Positions 11,025 through 21,649 of a DNA stretch of 64,000 bases are shown here, in pieces (the stretch's first letter is position 1; every line of letters begins with the position of its first letter). The DNA lies in contig JAPNXP010000012.1 in assembly GCA_028753945.1 (NCBI GenBank), forward strand, positions 2,170,001 to 2,234,000, read 5' to 3'. The notes under the pieces were generated by a model. The model was not told where the DNA came from and did no database searches. It saw nothing but the letters and a program-made list of their open reading frames with translations. Source of the DNA: Hexactinellida sp. DTS-2022 (lineage: Eukaryota; Porifera; Hexactinellida). A program made the translations under genes and the position numbers.

Positions 11025-11826
11025 CAGTGTTGTAAATCAAATCAAATATTTCAAATATTTGATTTGATTTGATTTGATTTAAGAGAATTTGAATTCTTAA
11101 ATGATTTGATTTGATTTGATTTGAAATTATTTGAATCCTCAAATGATTTGATTTGATTTGATTTGAAATTATTCCAAATCATTTTCAAATCAATTCGAAT
11201 CATTTTTCAAATAATTTTCAGATCATTTTTAAATAATATTCGGTAAAACATTTTCAAATCGTTTCCAAATCGCTTTAGTATAATTTCACGTCATTTTCAA
11301 TTCAATTTCAAATACCGTATTTCCTTGAATAGTAGCCCCCCCTCGAATAATCGCCCCCCTTGAATAATCGCCCTTCAAAATAGGTCCTAATTATTTTTTG
11401 ACACCACCTAGAATAACCGTTGATATCAAATAATCGCCTCCCTACAATTATTGACTCTCTCCAATGATTATATTCCACAAATATTCGCCATTCTCGAAAA
11501 TCATAACATTTTCTTGGGCCTAAATGGGGCTTGAAATCAATAATCGCCCCGGCTACTATTCAAGGCAATACGGTATATAAGATCATTTTCAAAATTTCTA
11601 TACGTTTTGACAGTGATTCAGAAATGATTTGAAAGTTTCAAATATTTCAAATATTTGAATTGATTTGATTTGAAATTATTTGAAATTTCAAATATTTGAT
11701 TTGATTTGATTTGAAATGAATTGAAATCTCAAATGATTTGAAATGATTTGATTTGAAATAATTTTAAATCTGAAATGATTTGATTTGATTTGATTTGAGA
11801 AAAAAAATGATTTATTTACAACCCTG
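11025..11826. mobile_element. hAT MITE, CAGGGTTGTAAAT ends, 802 bp
   Basis: The ends CAGTGTTGTAAAT and ATTTACAACCCTG are bordered by the exact 8-bp duplication GTCGGCAC (11017-11024 and 11827-11834). The interior is mostly degenerate TTGATTTGAAAT/AAATCAAAT repeats in both orientations and non-coding. A TA MITE is nested at 11315-11573. Confidence 0.93.
11315..11573. mobile_element. TA MITE with CCGTATTT ends, 259 bp
   Basis: The ends CCGTATTTCCTTGAATAGTAGCC and its complement are flanked by TA. It is internally rich in AATAATCGCCCCCC. Copies of almost the same length are at 36939-37198 and 50589-50846, each with TA flanks. Confidence 0.92.
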
Positions 11827-12540
11827 GTCGGCACAGTAAAAATGTGAAATTTTAGTGATTACGTCATCATGCGATAATTAGTAAGCATATTGGCAATCTG
11901 GTGCGTCCAACGTGTCCGCATCATTAATGTACATGTTCATAGCATTCTAATATACTAAGGCAATGGCACTCATTATTTTCTTTGGACCATGGATTGGTTA
12001 AACGAGTTAAGTATCTAATTGGGGGAGTTACACTAGTCAGAATTTCGGAGTTGTCACAAGTCAGAATATTGCTAGTTGTCACAAGTCAGAATGTCTTTTT
12101 GGACTGTTGTCACAAGTCAGAATGTCTTTTTGGACTGTTGTCACAAGTCAGAATGTTTTTTTTTGACTGTTGTCACAAGTCAGAATGTTTTTTTGGACAG
12201 TTGTCACAAGTCAGAATAGTTTTTGGACTGTTGTCACAAGTCAGAATAGTTTTTTGGACTGTTGTCACAAGTCAGAATAGTTTTTTGGACTGTTGTCACA
12301 AGTCAGAATAGTTTTCCATTGTTCTCACCACAGTTCTCACTTTTAAGAATCCTCAATTAGTTTTAGTTCTTCGATTTATTTTTCACACTTATAGATACAA
12401 TTCATGTTATATATTTTCATCACTTCTGATACATTTGAAGATTATTCGTTATGATTTGTCACTGAAATTAGGCCGATTTCTGAACTCTAATCGTAGGCAA
12501 TATATAATAGATTTATTAATTTTAAGTTTTATAAACGAAT

Positions 12541-13902
12541 ATGGAATATACTTTACAAGAGTACAAACGTCGTGAAGGAAAAGTGTTTACAACTTCAGAT
12601 GGACATAAATATATTCGGTCAAAAATCACTGAAAAATATGTTTACCTGAAATGCGCTTTATTTAGACAGAATGATTGCAAGGGAACTAGCAGACTAAATC
12701 GGGAAACTGAATTAATTACTCCATTAACACGGCACCATCACAGTAATGAAGATTATCAATCAAATGTCTTTGATCTAAAGACAAAATGTAAAACCCTTGC
12801 CAAACACACACAAACAAATTTGAGGAAAGTATTTAACGATGCAACAAGAACAGATCCATCTGCTCATGATATATCTTTCGCAGAATGTGAAGCTGCAATG
12901 TATCGTGCAAGGAGGACTTCGCAACCAAAAATACCTCAATCAGCTTCAGAATTCTCTGAGATGTTATCAACTACACCTTTGGGTGATTATCACAAATTCA
13001 CTGTCACGCGTAATGGCCAAATAGGAGTGGTTTTCTTTTCCGACCAAATGAAAACTTTCATGCCTGAAGTTACTAACATACAGTTTGATGGTACTTTCTT
13101 TACAGTCCCTGTTCAATTCTTCCAACTTTGGACGATATTTGTGTCTGTCGGAAGAAACACTTTACCAGCAATTCACTGCCTGTTGACTGCAAAGAATCAA
13201 GAGTTATATCAAGCTGTTTTAGAAAGCCTCAAAGAAAATATCCCTCTATTTACACCCATCGCTTCCATGTCCGATTTGGAACCTGCAGCAAGGAATGCTT
13301 TTAGAGAAATTCATCCCCAAATGAGAATTTTTGGATGTTGGTTCCATTATACCCAGCGAATTTGGGGCAAAACACAAAAGCTTGGGCTTAGCCAAGAGTT
13401 TAAGGACAAACCACAAGTTGCAAATTTTATCAGAAATCTAATGGCCTTACCTTTTCTACCTGCTGCTCTCATTAATTCTTCCTTTACCTTCCTCGAGCTG
13501 CCTACATTGGATAATATTACAAAGATGAAACTTGACAAACTAGTGAAATATTTTAAAAAGCGTTGGCTGAACCAAATTTCCTCAGAAGAACTTTCTATTT
13601 TTGAATTAGATATAGCAACGAATAATGCTGCCGAAAGCTATCATTCAAAGCTGAAAACAATGATAAAAACTTGCCATCCAAGAATATGGACGTTTCTTGA
13701 TACACTAAACGAGGTTATTCAAGATACCGACAATGAAATAGGTCGCTTACGTCTCGGAAAAGAAATTACTAGGCAAAGGAAAAGGAAAGCAATCAGAAAC
13801 GATGATTGTCGGAGTATGCATAAACAAAAGTTAAGGGAAGGGATTTTACTCCAATGGAATATGTTCAGGCTATCAGTCATACTATTGGTAAAATATCTAT
13901 AG
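12541..13902 (+). CDS. Mutator-like (MULE) transposase with FLYWCH-type zinc finger
   Basis: The 453-residue protein starts with a FLYWCH/WRKY-like DNA-binding finger (residues 10-70: YLKCALFRQNDC then a HHH cluster). The MULE catalytic core follows: QFDGTFF (Asp183), SMSDLEPA (Asp245), the CWFH box (266-269) and NNAAESYH (Glu365), a plausible DDE triad. It would cut and paste the surrounding element by binding its repeat-array ends. The frame is uninterrupted over the core, but the last residues (after about 436) look unlike the family. The natural continuation is in the next frame, which encodes a RING finger, so a frameshift near 13825-13855 is likely. ATTAAA, a weak polyadenylation signal, is at 14246-14251. 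Confidence 0.88.
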   Translation: MEYTLQEYKRREGKVFTTSDGHKYIRSKITEKYVYLKCALFRQNDCKGTSRLNRETELITPLTRHHHSNEDYQSNVFDLKTKCKTLAKHTQTNLRKVFNDATRTDPSAHDISFAECEAAMYRARRTSQPKIPQSASEFSEMLSTTPLGDYHKFTVTRNGQIGVVFFSDQMKTFMPEVTNIQFDGTFFTVPVQFFQLWTIFVSVGRNTLPAIHCLLTAKNQELYQAVLESLKENIPLFTPIASMSDLEPAARNAFREIHPQMRIFGCWFHYTQRIWGKTQKLGLSQEFKDKPQVANFIRNLMALPFLPAALINSSFTFLELPTLDNITKMKLDKLVKYFKKRWLNQISSEELSIFELDIATNNAAESYHSKLKTMIKTCHPRIWTFLDTLNEVIQDTDNEIGRLRLGKEITRQRKRKAIRNDDCRSMHKQKLREGILLQWNMFRLSVILLVKYL

Positions 13903-14153
13903 AGGACAGTTACCATTCAAGCGATTCAGAATATTCTGATAATGAAACTCCTTATCAAAGTCCTAATGAAAGTCTTAATCAAGGAAATAGTTGTGTCGTT
14001 TGTCTCTCTCCACGAGCAACAACTTGGATTTTTATGCCATGTCGCCATGCAAGTTGTTGTTCAAGCTGTAGCCAACAAATTGTAGAGTTGGGACAACCTT
14101 GTCCAATTTGTCGATCAAATATCGAAACTCGATTTGAAATATTTACTTCATAA
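13854..14153 (+). CDS. RING-finger C-terminal domain of the MULE protein (or separate ORF)
   Basis: The 99 residues include a C3HC4 RING: CVVC, then PCRHASCCSSC, then CPIC near the C-terminus, the zinc pattern of BIRC/MGRN-like ubiquitin ligases. Upstream residues YVQAISHTI look like a natural continuation of the transposase tail, and this frame has a stop at 13821, so either a one-base indel split a single protein or a second product starts at ATG 13854. Family knowledge: RING domains bind E2 enzymes. Any role in transposition is inference. Confidence 0.75.
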   Translation: MEYVQAISHTIGKISIEDSYHSSDSEYSDNETPYQSPNESLNQGNSCVVCLSPRATTWIFMPCRHASCCSSCSQQIVELGQPCPICRSNIETRFEIFTS

Positions 14154-14864
14154 ATGGCAATCAATTCACTCTCTCTTCCATTTCATTATCCATCCAACAA
14201 GCTATAATTTCATTTTGTGTTTTTTCATTCCTTTATCAATATTTCATTAAACAGTCATTATAATTACAATACGGAAAAAAATTTCAGGGAAATGATAATT
14301 TTGAAAATATTAATAATAATTCTCACTTGTAACCAAAATTTATAAAAACTATTCTGACTTGTGACAACAGTCCAAAAAAACTATTCTGACTGTGACAACA
14401 GTCCAAAAAACTATTCTGACTTGTGACAACAGTCCAAAAAACTATTCTGACTTGTGACAACGGTCCAAAAAACTATTCTGACTTGTGACAACAGTCCAAA
14501 AAACTATTCTGACTTGTGACAACGGTCCAAAAAACTATTCTGACTTGTGACAACAGTCCAAAAAAAACATTCTGACTTGTGACAACAGTCCAAAAAGACA
14601 TTCTGACTTGTGACAACAGTCCAAAAAGACATTCTGACTTGTGACAACAGTCCAAAAAGACATTCTGACTTGTGACAACAGTCCAAAAAAACATTCTGAC
14701 TTGTGACAACTAGCAATATTCTGACTTGTGACAACATCGAAATTCTGACTAGTGCATGCGCCTCATCTAATTCACTCATTCAAGATTTACTATACTAAAC
14801 GGCCCGTAGTAAGATAGTAACATTGTTGATGCATTTATTTAATTCTTCTGGTACCTTCTTCATA

Positions 14865-16369
14865 TCTATACTATTAAAACACAAGCCTGGGTATATATAT
14901 GTGTATATATTTGTTTGTATGTTACGAGTTGATTGAAGAAAGTGGACGGTTTCGAAATGGGATTTTTGACATATAGGGGTAACTTTTGACACCAGCCAAC
15001 AAGTTGAGGTTTCCACTGAAAATTTCACACACCTCGACAAGTTATGATGTCATTGTCACATTTCGAGAACCCTGAAAATTCACTTAATCGCACCACGGAC
15101 TACTATATTACCGAACGCGACAAAGCCAAACCACAGTCAAAAATGCATAGGCTGAGCATTCTATGACTGAAAATATGGTCAATTCTGTATTTTGAGTAAC
15201 TAAATTTGGTATCTAGCACTATCTTTTGGAGCCGGATTCAAAAATGACAATTTCAAGGTTTAAAAACTCACTCCCCGCCCTAATTTTGGCAAAAAGGCGT
15301 GGTCACAGCCAAATATGGTCAATTCCATATTCTGTTCTATTACTTCATCATAACACTAAATTCGCAATATCCTCTTAACTAGGAACGATATTGATTAACA
15401 TATGATTGATAAATTGTTCAGCTAAATAATAAATATATATTACTACTTGACCTTCGGTATACAAGGCCTGACTTGCTAAGCGAAAATTGTGTACCATGGA
15501 TTACTTAACTCCAACCCAAATTACCATAACGTCATCAGATGATGACACATCACAATTCTGGAGGGTGCTATGTATACCTGGGTACCATATTCCCATATAG
15601 TTATAATACACTTTTCAGCTCTATCATTGCTAATTATTGGAATAAAGATCAATTCTCCATTTTTCAATGCACTTTAAGTAATCCATGGTAAACAAATTTT
15701 CGCTTAGCAAGTCAGGCCTTGTATACCGAAGGTCACGTAGTAATATATATTTATTATTTAGCTGAACAATTTATCAATCATATGTTCATCAATATCGTTC
15801 CAAGTTAAGAGGATATTTCGAATATAGTGTTATGATGAAGTAATAGAACAGAATATGGAATTGACCATATTTGGCTGCGACCACGCCTTTTTGCCAAAGT
15901 TAGGGCGGGAGTGAGTTTTTAAACCTTGAAATTGTCATTTTTGAATTCGGCGCCAAAAGATAGTGCTAGATACCAAATTTAGTTACTCAAAATACAGAAT
16001 TGATCATATTTTCAGTCATACAATGTTCAGCCTATGCATTTTTGACTGTGGTTTGGCTTTGTCGCGTCCGGTAATATAGTAGTCCGTGATCGCACATAAT
16101 TCGCGCAATCTAAGAGTAAAATCTGAAGATTTAATAGAACATGCACATTAATGATGCGGACACGTTGGTCACACCAGATCGCCAATATGCTTACTCATTA
16201 TCGCATGATGACGTGATCACTAAAATTTCACATTGTTAAATTTGACTATTTAGGCCTATTTGCGCTTTATTATCAATATTAGGAGTAAATAAACCACACA
16301 CCAACCGCGAAGCGGTTGGTGTAATGTTGTGTTCTGCCGCGAAGCGACCTAGCAAGCGAAGCGCGCTAG
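14865..16369 (+). mobile_element. non-autonomous Helitron, 1505 bp
   Basis: It begins TCTATACTATTAAAACAC directly after an A and ends in a strong hairpin (ACCAACCGC-GAA-GCGGTTGGT) followed by GCGCGCTAG and then T. This is the Helitron rule: 5' TC, 3' hairpin plus CTRR, inserted between A and T with no duplication. The near-identical copy at 42488-43009 lacks the 995-bp insert present here. It has no Rep/helicase gene. Confidence 0.9.
15094..16088. mobile_element. long-inverted-repeat element inside the Helitron, 995 bp
   Basis: The ends CACGGACTACTATATTACC and its complement continue as nearly perfect arms of over 400 bp each around a small centre (about 15500-15680). The flanks show the 7-bp duplication ATCGCAC. 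The Helitron copy at 42730 has the uninterrupted site TTAATCGCACATAATTCG, so the boundaries are exact. It encodes no protein, and the superfamily is undetermined. Confidence 0.9.
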
Positions 16370-17000
16370 TTTAATTAAAATCCATAAAAGTAGTTATAGA
16401 TAGTGAAGATTCGAGCAAAACTATCTGTACTTTGTATCTTCGTAGAGGAAAGTCTCTCCTGTAAGTATTCTTCAGAAAATTCGTTTCTTTAATTAAACTT
16501 ATGATAATGGATACCTAGAATAAAAGTAAATTAGTTACTATATTTTTTAGGCTTCGAATTCTCGGACTTCACCACCATGTTATTATAATTGTTTGAGAGG
16601 ATACAATTAGATACAGTTAATATAATTTTTTAAATATATCCAACCGCCAGACTTTGCAATCAAAACATTTTCTCCATTTATTAATAAGCTCATCTTCAAT
16701 AAACTTCATGCCTATTTGTATTAAAATAGTACGACATGGACCGACACAAAAGTTCAGTGAGTAATTCAGAGCTACCAATTTTCATAAATGTTTCGTAAAC
16801 AATATTGACACAATCGATAACTGCAATAGATGGATTTTCAGGACCGGCGGAAACAGTTATAAAGTGGTCAGGCCATGGCTTGACCGGCCTAACTAGTGAC
16901 GTAAGAGTGGTCAGGCTATTGGCCTGGCCAATGATAAAAGTGGTCAGGTCATGGCCTGACCGCTTCCGCCGCCCATGATATTTAAGAGAACCCCTGTCTA
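16370..17000. other. non-coding stretch with a GGTCAGGCC-rich inverted repeat
   Basis: From about 16840 to 16976 lie inverted ends (CAGGACCGGCGGAAAC and GCTTCCGCCGCCCATG) around several GTGGTCAGGCCATGGCCTG words, probably another MITE. It resembles the element at 62797-62943 in its TGGTCAGG/CCTGACCACTTTT interior. The rest is featureless. Confidence 0.5.
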
Positions 17001-19640
17001 ATAATTCAATGAGAATAATTGAGACCCCATATCATTTACTACTTCAATTTGTTTTTCAGTAGTTAAGAAATTATGACAATTAGCACACGAGTTAGATTTT
17101 TTAAGGTATGAAAACACTGCATACCCAGCAACATAAGCAAGGCATCCAATCTGGGATGAATTAATTTGAGGTTTGGAGAATCAATTCCACTGTTTCAACA
17201 AATAATTGAAAATCAAAATATGAATCTGAACTCTCCCCACAAACATTTTCCGCAAATTTTTTAATATAATTCTCCAGTGTTAAAGGCTTGACAAATTCAT
17301 CAGATTTTAATTAAGCTGAAAACAATTTCAGAATATTGGAAAGTTGGAGTCTTCTTTCACTTTATAATATTTGACACTATGTAATATGGTAGTGAGCTCC
17401 AGACATTTGTCTATATTATCTCAAGTGCTGTTCTAAGGGGTCGTTTTGAATTCTAGCTGATAGTACATATTTGAAATTGCATTCACAAGTAAGTCAATCA
17501 ACTAGGAAAGGCAGTGCCATACAGGTGTGCCTAAAACTCTTAAATGTTTGTGGTGTCAGTTTACCAGCAACCACTTTTCGAATAAAGCTCAATCGAGAAT
17601 CGTTTTGACATAATGGAGCTGAGTAGTCTTTTTTAAAGCGGATATCTTTTCCAACCCAACAAACATTAAATACATCCCAAATATGACTAATTAATTTCAA
17701 AATCGCAACTGTTTGATTATTTTCTACAATTTCCATCTCAATTTTGAAAGTTAGCAGCTCATTGTATGTAGAATCGTGAAATATCTTGAGTGCCAAGTTT
17801 ACATTTTGCCTTTCTAAATTGGATGACCAACATGCCTTTGAAGATAATTTAGGTGCCCTCTTCAAAATCTTGTACACGTCTAATTTGAATAAAATTCGTA
17901 TGTCATCAAAAGAAGCTGTACATATTTGTGGATAGAGCGACAGTTGTTTACTATGATTAACGGTGATATTTTTTATTTGAATGGACACACAGAGGCTATT
18001 AGATGGAGTCACGTTTTTGAATAGCCTTCAAAGCAATTTTCAAACATGGGAGAAACAAATGTCTTGTCGTGATCGTGCAAATTTAGCCAATTATTAGGAA
18101 TTTATTTTATTAATGGACTATATCAAAAAGTAATATTATATTTCTGGAGGGATCACATGGATGTTTAACTTAGGATGCAAAGTTTTTGAGTAATTTGAGA
18201 ATAATTTAAACAAACTAACATTCAGGGGATAGTCATCAGTACGCAGCGCTTCAACAAACAAGTTGCAACTTTCAATATCAGAAATAGTATTTCTGACAAT
18301 TGGGAAAAGGACGAAGAGCCGAGAGGTTTCAAACGGACAATGGTTGAATACTTTTTCGCTAAACTGGATACCATTATAGAAAAAACAGTGGTTGGGGGAT
18401 CTTCAGGATTCTCAATGGATCCAATAATTATACCCCCTTTGTAGCTAGCAGCACTAAGGATGTGCACTTGATCCATTTGAATAATTACATGGCGATCTAG
18501 CTGGCTAAAGGTTGTGGCTGTTTCTTTGAGAACGTTTAGGTACTCATTTTCTAAGCCAATGGAATTTTTCATTCTCAAAATATTCCTCTCGTGTGGCAAA
18601 ATTATACAATCCGAAGAGAGAATAAGCCGATAACCAGCAGGCAAAATCTCATGAAGTTTTAATGCAAAAAATTGAGTAATAATATTATAGCTTCGACCAT
18701 TTTTTTCAGTTATTAAATTTCTCAGTTGGTTTATAAGGAAATGGAGTAGAATTTTCATTGAATTGGAGTCTTCCATTCCAAAATCGCTTTCGATATTTCA
18801 CTAAGTTCTAATTGAATAATTGCACAGGTGATATCACTAATTGCATGTTCTATAATAGTTTTACTGTGGTATTCTTGATATTAGAATTTGGGGGAAAAAT
18901 TCTAAAGAATAGCAATTAATATCACTCATGTGATTCAATTTGACGAATACCATTTATCACCCTTGTCGGCAAAGGAATTAGATGTTTCCCCTATAAAATG
19001 CTTGAGCATTTAAGTCATGGTCAATTATGAGTGTCCGTTCAATGGAAGGTGCGTTATCCAATGTTACAATATTCAGGATATAAAGAATCTGTTCCTAGAT
19101 TGTAAGTAATTCAATCATTTTTTAGATCGATTAAATCTAACTTAGTTAACAAATCAGCAAATGAATTAACTTGGAACTTAACACCTGTAATATTGTCATC
19201 AATCCGGCTCATCCTGAATGCTTCTCGAAGCATGGTCTCATCCTTGTCATCTCTTGACACCCTTTTACACTTTTCTGTTCTGTCAGTTAAATAGCTCGGG
19301 CAGTTGGAGAAAATACTAGTATCGCTGTCTTTTTCAGAGTCATCTTGTCTCGGGGCATCTCGATAATCTTTTCTCCATCAAAATATCAAGTGTCCTTACA
19401 GTATCTTCATCTTTGAAGTGGTGGATACATACCTAAGATCGAAGTTGGTTTAAATGTATTGTTTTGTCAAAACAATATAAATAAATTCAGAATGCATATA
19501 AACTACACACCTGTAAGTATTTGTTCTCCTCGTAGTGCTCTCTTGGTCTTGGGATAGCCCTAAACCACTTCTCACGAAGTTCTTTATCTTTCGGAAATGA
19601 AAAAGAAGCTGTACCATAGCATTCTATACATAAGGCAATG
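17000..19640 (-). pseudogene. P-element/THAP9-like transposase, copy 1
   Basis: The gene reads on the minus strand. An N-terminal THAP zinc finger (about 19640-19400: IECYGTASFSFPKDKELREK, then VCIHHF) is split by a 78-bp GT-AG intron (19433-19510). The splice joins KYLQ to VCIHHF in frame. The RNase H-like part (18776-18222) carries IIQMDQVHILSAASYKGG and DPPTTVFSIMVSSL. A further part (18012-17494) has LERQNVNLALKIF and WVGKDIRF. A C-terminal piece (about 17170-17030) has AYVAGYAVFSYLKK and CANCHNF. Stops at about 18010-18200 break it. P transposases of this type cut DNA using GTP as cofactor. No terminal inverted repeats were identified. Confidence 0.85.
19433..19510 (-). other. 78-bp spliceosomal intron in the THAP-domain exon
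   Basis: On the minus strand the sequence reads ACAG|GTGTGTAG ... GATCTTAG|GTATGTATC. Removing it joins CAG to GTA TGT and restores the conserved THAP block (YLQ-VCIHHF) without a frame change. Introns at this point are common in THAP-domain genes. Confidence 0.75.
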
Positions 19641-19649
19641 GTGCTGATT

Positions 19650-20455
19650 GATGGACTTGGACCAGGGATTGGTTAGGTCAGTTACTTTGGTTTTAGATCT
19701 AAATCCCAATACAGCTCTAAATTAATGTAGACTATCAATGTGAAGGGAAATAATTGAAATCCACCACCCTTATAAAAATTACGAATTGTAAGGATATATT
19801 TTTATTTAATGTATTTTATATATATAAATAAACGAATCATAACATAAAATAAGTATAAAAGCAACAATCAAAGATGATACATAGTATGAAGGTAAATTAA
19901 GAGAATAGTGGTTTGAGTTACTAGAAGAGCAGTTAGGCAGTAGTACCAGTATGACGACAGGGGGAGGGAATGTGCTTACGATGTGTCCTGAATGAGCGGC
20001 TTGATTGAAGGTGTTAGTGGAGCTCGTCTAAATGATAGTAATGTAGAGAATACAGTAAATTTGATGGTAGTGGATGCGCCCTGGTATATCGACATGTCAG
20101 GAAGCTATCTATAAGATTAGACGAATTATGCACTTAATTTTTTAAGTTTGCTATTATCTCGACCAATAACTATCGAATTAAAGTTTCTAACCAATTCGAT
20201 AAAATACATTTAGCTACAGTAGTATAAAAATTTTTGATTTTCCCATTTTGGAATCATACAAACACACCATTGCCTCCATATTTCACTATACTTTTCTTCT
20301 ACAATAATAAGTGACAACTGAACCAAATTCCGACTGCAGGATCCCAAGTAAAATAGTTTACTTAAATTTGAATGGTTATCGATTTTCAAAAATATTTCAT
20401 ATATTATGATGAGAGATTGGTAGATAATTTCAGATGGATACTAAAGTGAGTCTCT
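19650..20455. other. non-coding stretch between the two P-element copies
   Basis: 19625-19690 on the minus strand still resembles sequence upstream of the THAP exon. A decayed copy of that segment also lies at 11937-12000, beside the MULE. The remainder shows no recognisable element. Confidence 0.4.
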
Positions 20456-21649
20456 ATCAAGGTATTCAATCATTGAAAATCCGATGTCGTTAAAAACTTG
20501 AACATCTTTGGGAGATCTTAAAAAATCTTTGCAGTTTCGACATATTTAGAACGAAAAGATTGCATACCCAGCCGCGTAATTTAGGCATTCAATTTGCGAA
20601 TTATCAAATAGAGGGTTAGGAATGTTAAGTATCACTTGTAACATGCTCAAAATCAAACTCTGGGTACATTTCTTCATCGTCCTCCTGTGTAAATTTTTTA
20701 AAATAATCTTTAAGAGATATTTTATCAGACTGTTGATTTATGTTAAAAGATTTGAGGAGATTAGATAATTGAAGTCGAAGTTCACTCTCCAAAATTTGAC
20801 GGTAAGATATATTATAATTTGAACCAGACATTTAACGATATAGCCCGAAATGATGTTCTATAGGGTCATTTTGTATTCGAGACGTCAGCAAATATTCAAA
20901 ACCGCATTCAAGGGTCAATCTCTGTACTAAGAGAGGGAGGGCAATACAAGTATGTCTAAAACTAGTGAATGTTTCTGGTGTAAGCTTCCCTCTAGACGTG
21001 GGAAGTAATTCCAACAATCCAGCCATTTAACTACATGGTCCAAAAGGGATAATCTCGGATCGTTCAAGCGAAACGGAGCAAAATTTGGATTGTTGAAGCA
21101 AATATCTTTTCCTACCCAATTAACATTGAATATGTTCCAGATTGTAATTATCAAATGTATGAATTTGACGATATGGCGATTTTCTTTTGTTGTATTTTCA
21201 TTATAGGAACTAGAGAGCCCCGCTGCTGTTGATTCACTAAGATCTTAAGAGCTAAGTTTACATTTTGTCGCTCTAAATGAGATGGCCAACATGCTTTTGA
21301 TGTTAGTTTGGGGCAGAGCTGCAAATGGGTGTGTGACCCATGGGTCATGTGGGTCACGTTTTTGGGATGGGTCAATGTGTCATGGGTCACACGCCATGTT
21401 TCATGACGCATCAATACTTTGATTCAGGCTTGGGGTCAAATACATTAAAACGTATTTAAATACAATACAAATACTTTTTAAAATGTATTTAAATACAATA
21501 CAATACTTTTGAAATAATTACAAAAGTATTTAAATACTTACAGTACTTTCCGAAAGTATTGAAATAGTTTACAAGTACTACTACAAACAATCAAGTTCTA
21601 CATGCAGTAAAAAATTAAATAAGGATAGATATATGTAGTTGACCTACAC

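Larger units (their letters stand above)
9597..11836. repeat. dispersed repeat R, copy a (CTGTGCCGAC ends)
   Basis: It starts with a hairpin-forming segment (TTGCAGCCTGTGCCGACG ... CGGCACAGGCTGCAA) and ends near TATAGTCGGCAC-AG, the complement of CTGTGCCGAC. The body (for example AGGTGCACATCTGTAACC near 10870) recurs at 36379-38312 and, inverted, at 52060-52840. It carries two nested hAT MITEs and a TA MITE. It encodes nothing, and its class is unknown. Confidence 0.7.
9458..11937 (-). mobile_element. Helitron 3' part, split by a later repeat insertion
   Basis: On the minus strand the element ends in the hairpin ACCAACCGCGAAGCAGTTGG region and then GCCCGCTAG followed by T, the CTRR-T end of a Helitron. 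The Helitron sequence is present at 9458-9590 and resumes at about 11837-11937. That second part matches 16140-16250 and 42780-42890, which are continuous there. The intervening 9595-11836 is a separate repeat that entered later. No Rep/helicase gene is present, so it is non-autonomous. Confidence 0.7.
12021..14764 (+). mobile_element. MULE transposon with tandem-repeat inverted ends, 2744 bp
   Basis: It is flanked by the 8-bp duplication ATCTAATT (12013-12020 and 14765-14772), possibly nine with a first-base mismatch. Both ends carry CACTAGTCAGAATTTCG, then AGTCAGAATATTGCTAGTTG, and then an array of a roughly 30-bp unit GTTGTCACAAGTCAGAAT plus a T-rich spacer and GGACT. There are about nine units on the left (12050-12320) and about a dozen, inverted, on the right (14340-14730). 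Between the arrays sit a transposase and a RING-finger frame. The duplication length and the enzyme agree with the Mutator-like superfamily. Confidence 0.9.

Noticed and set aside
11025..11826. AAATC repeats considered as telomere-like or simple satellite DNA
   Set aside because: They sit between hAT inverted ends with an exact 8-bp duplication and occur in both orientations, so they are the interior of a MITE.
11982..12311. Open frame across the left MULE array, and mirror frames at 14473-14779
   Set aside because: They are translations of the roughly 30-bp TIR units; no conserved protein, and the same words occur inverted at the other end.
12050..12320. Regular repeats with spacers resembling a CRISPR array
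   Set aside because: The units are directly adjacent with no unique spacers, the array is mirrored at 14340-14730, and a MULE transposase lies between. The genome is eukaryotic.
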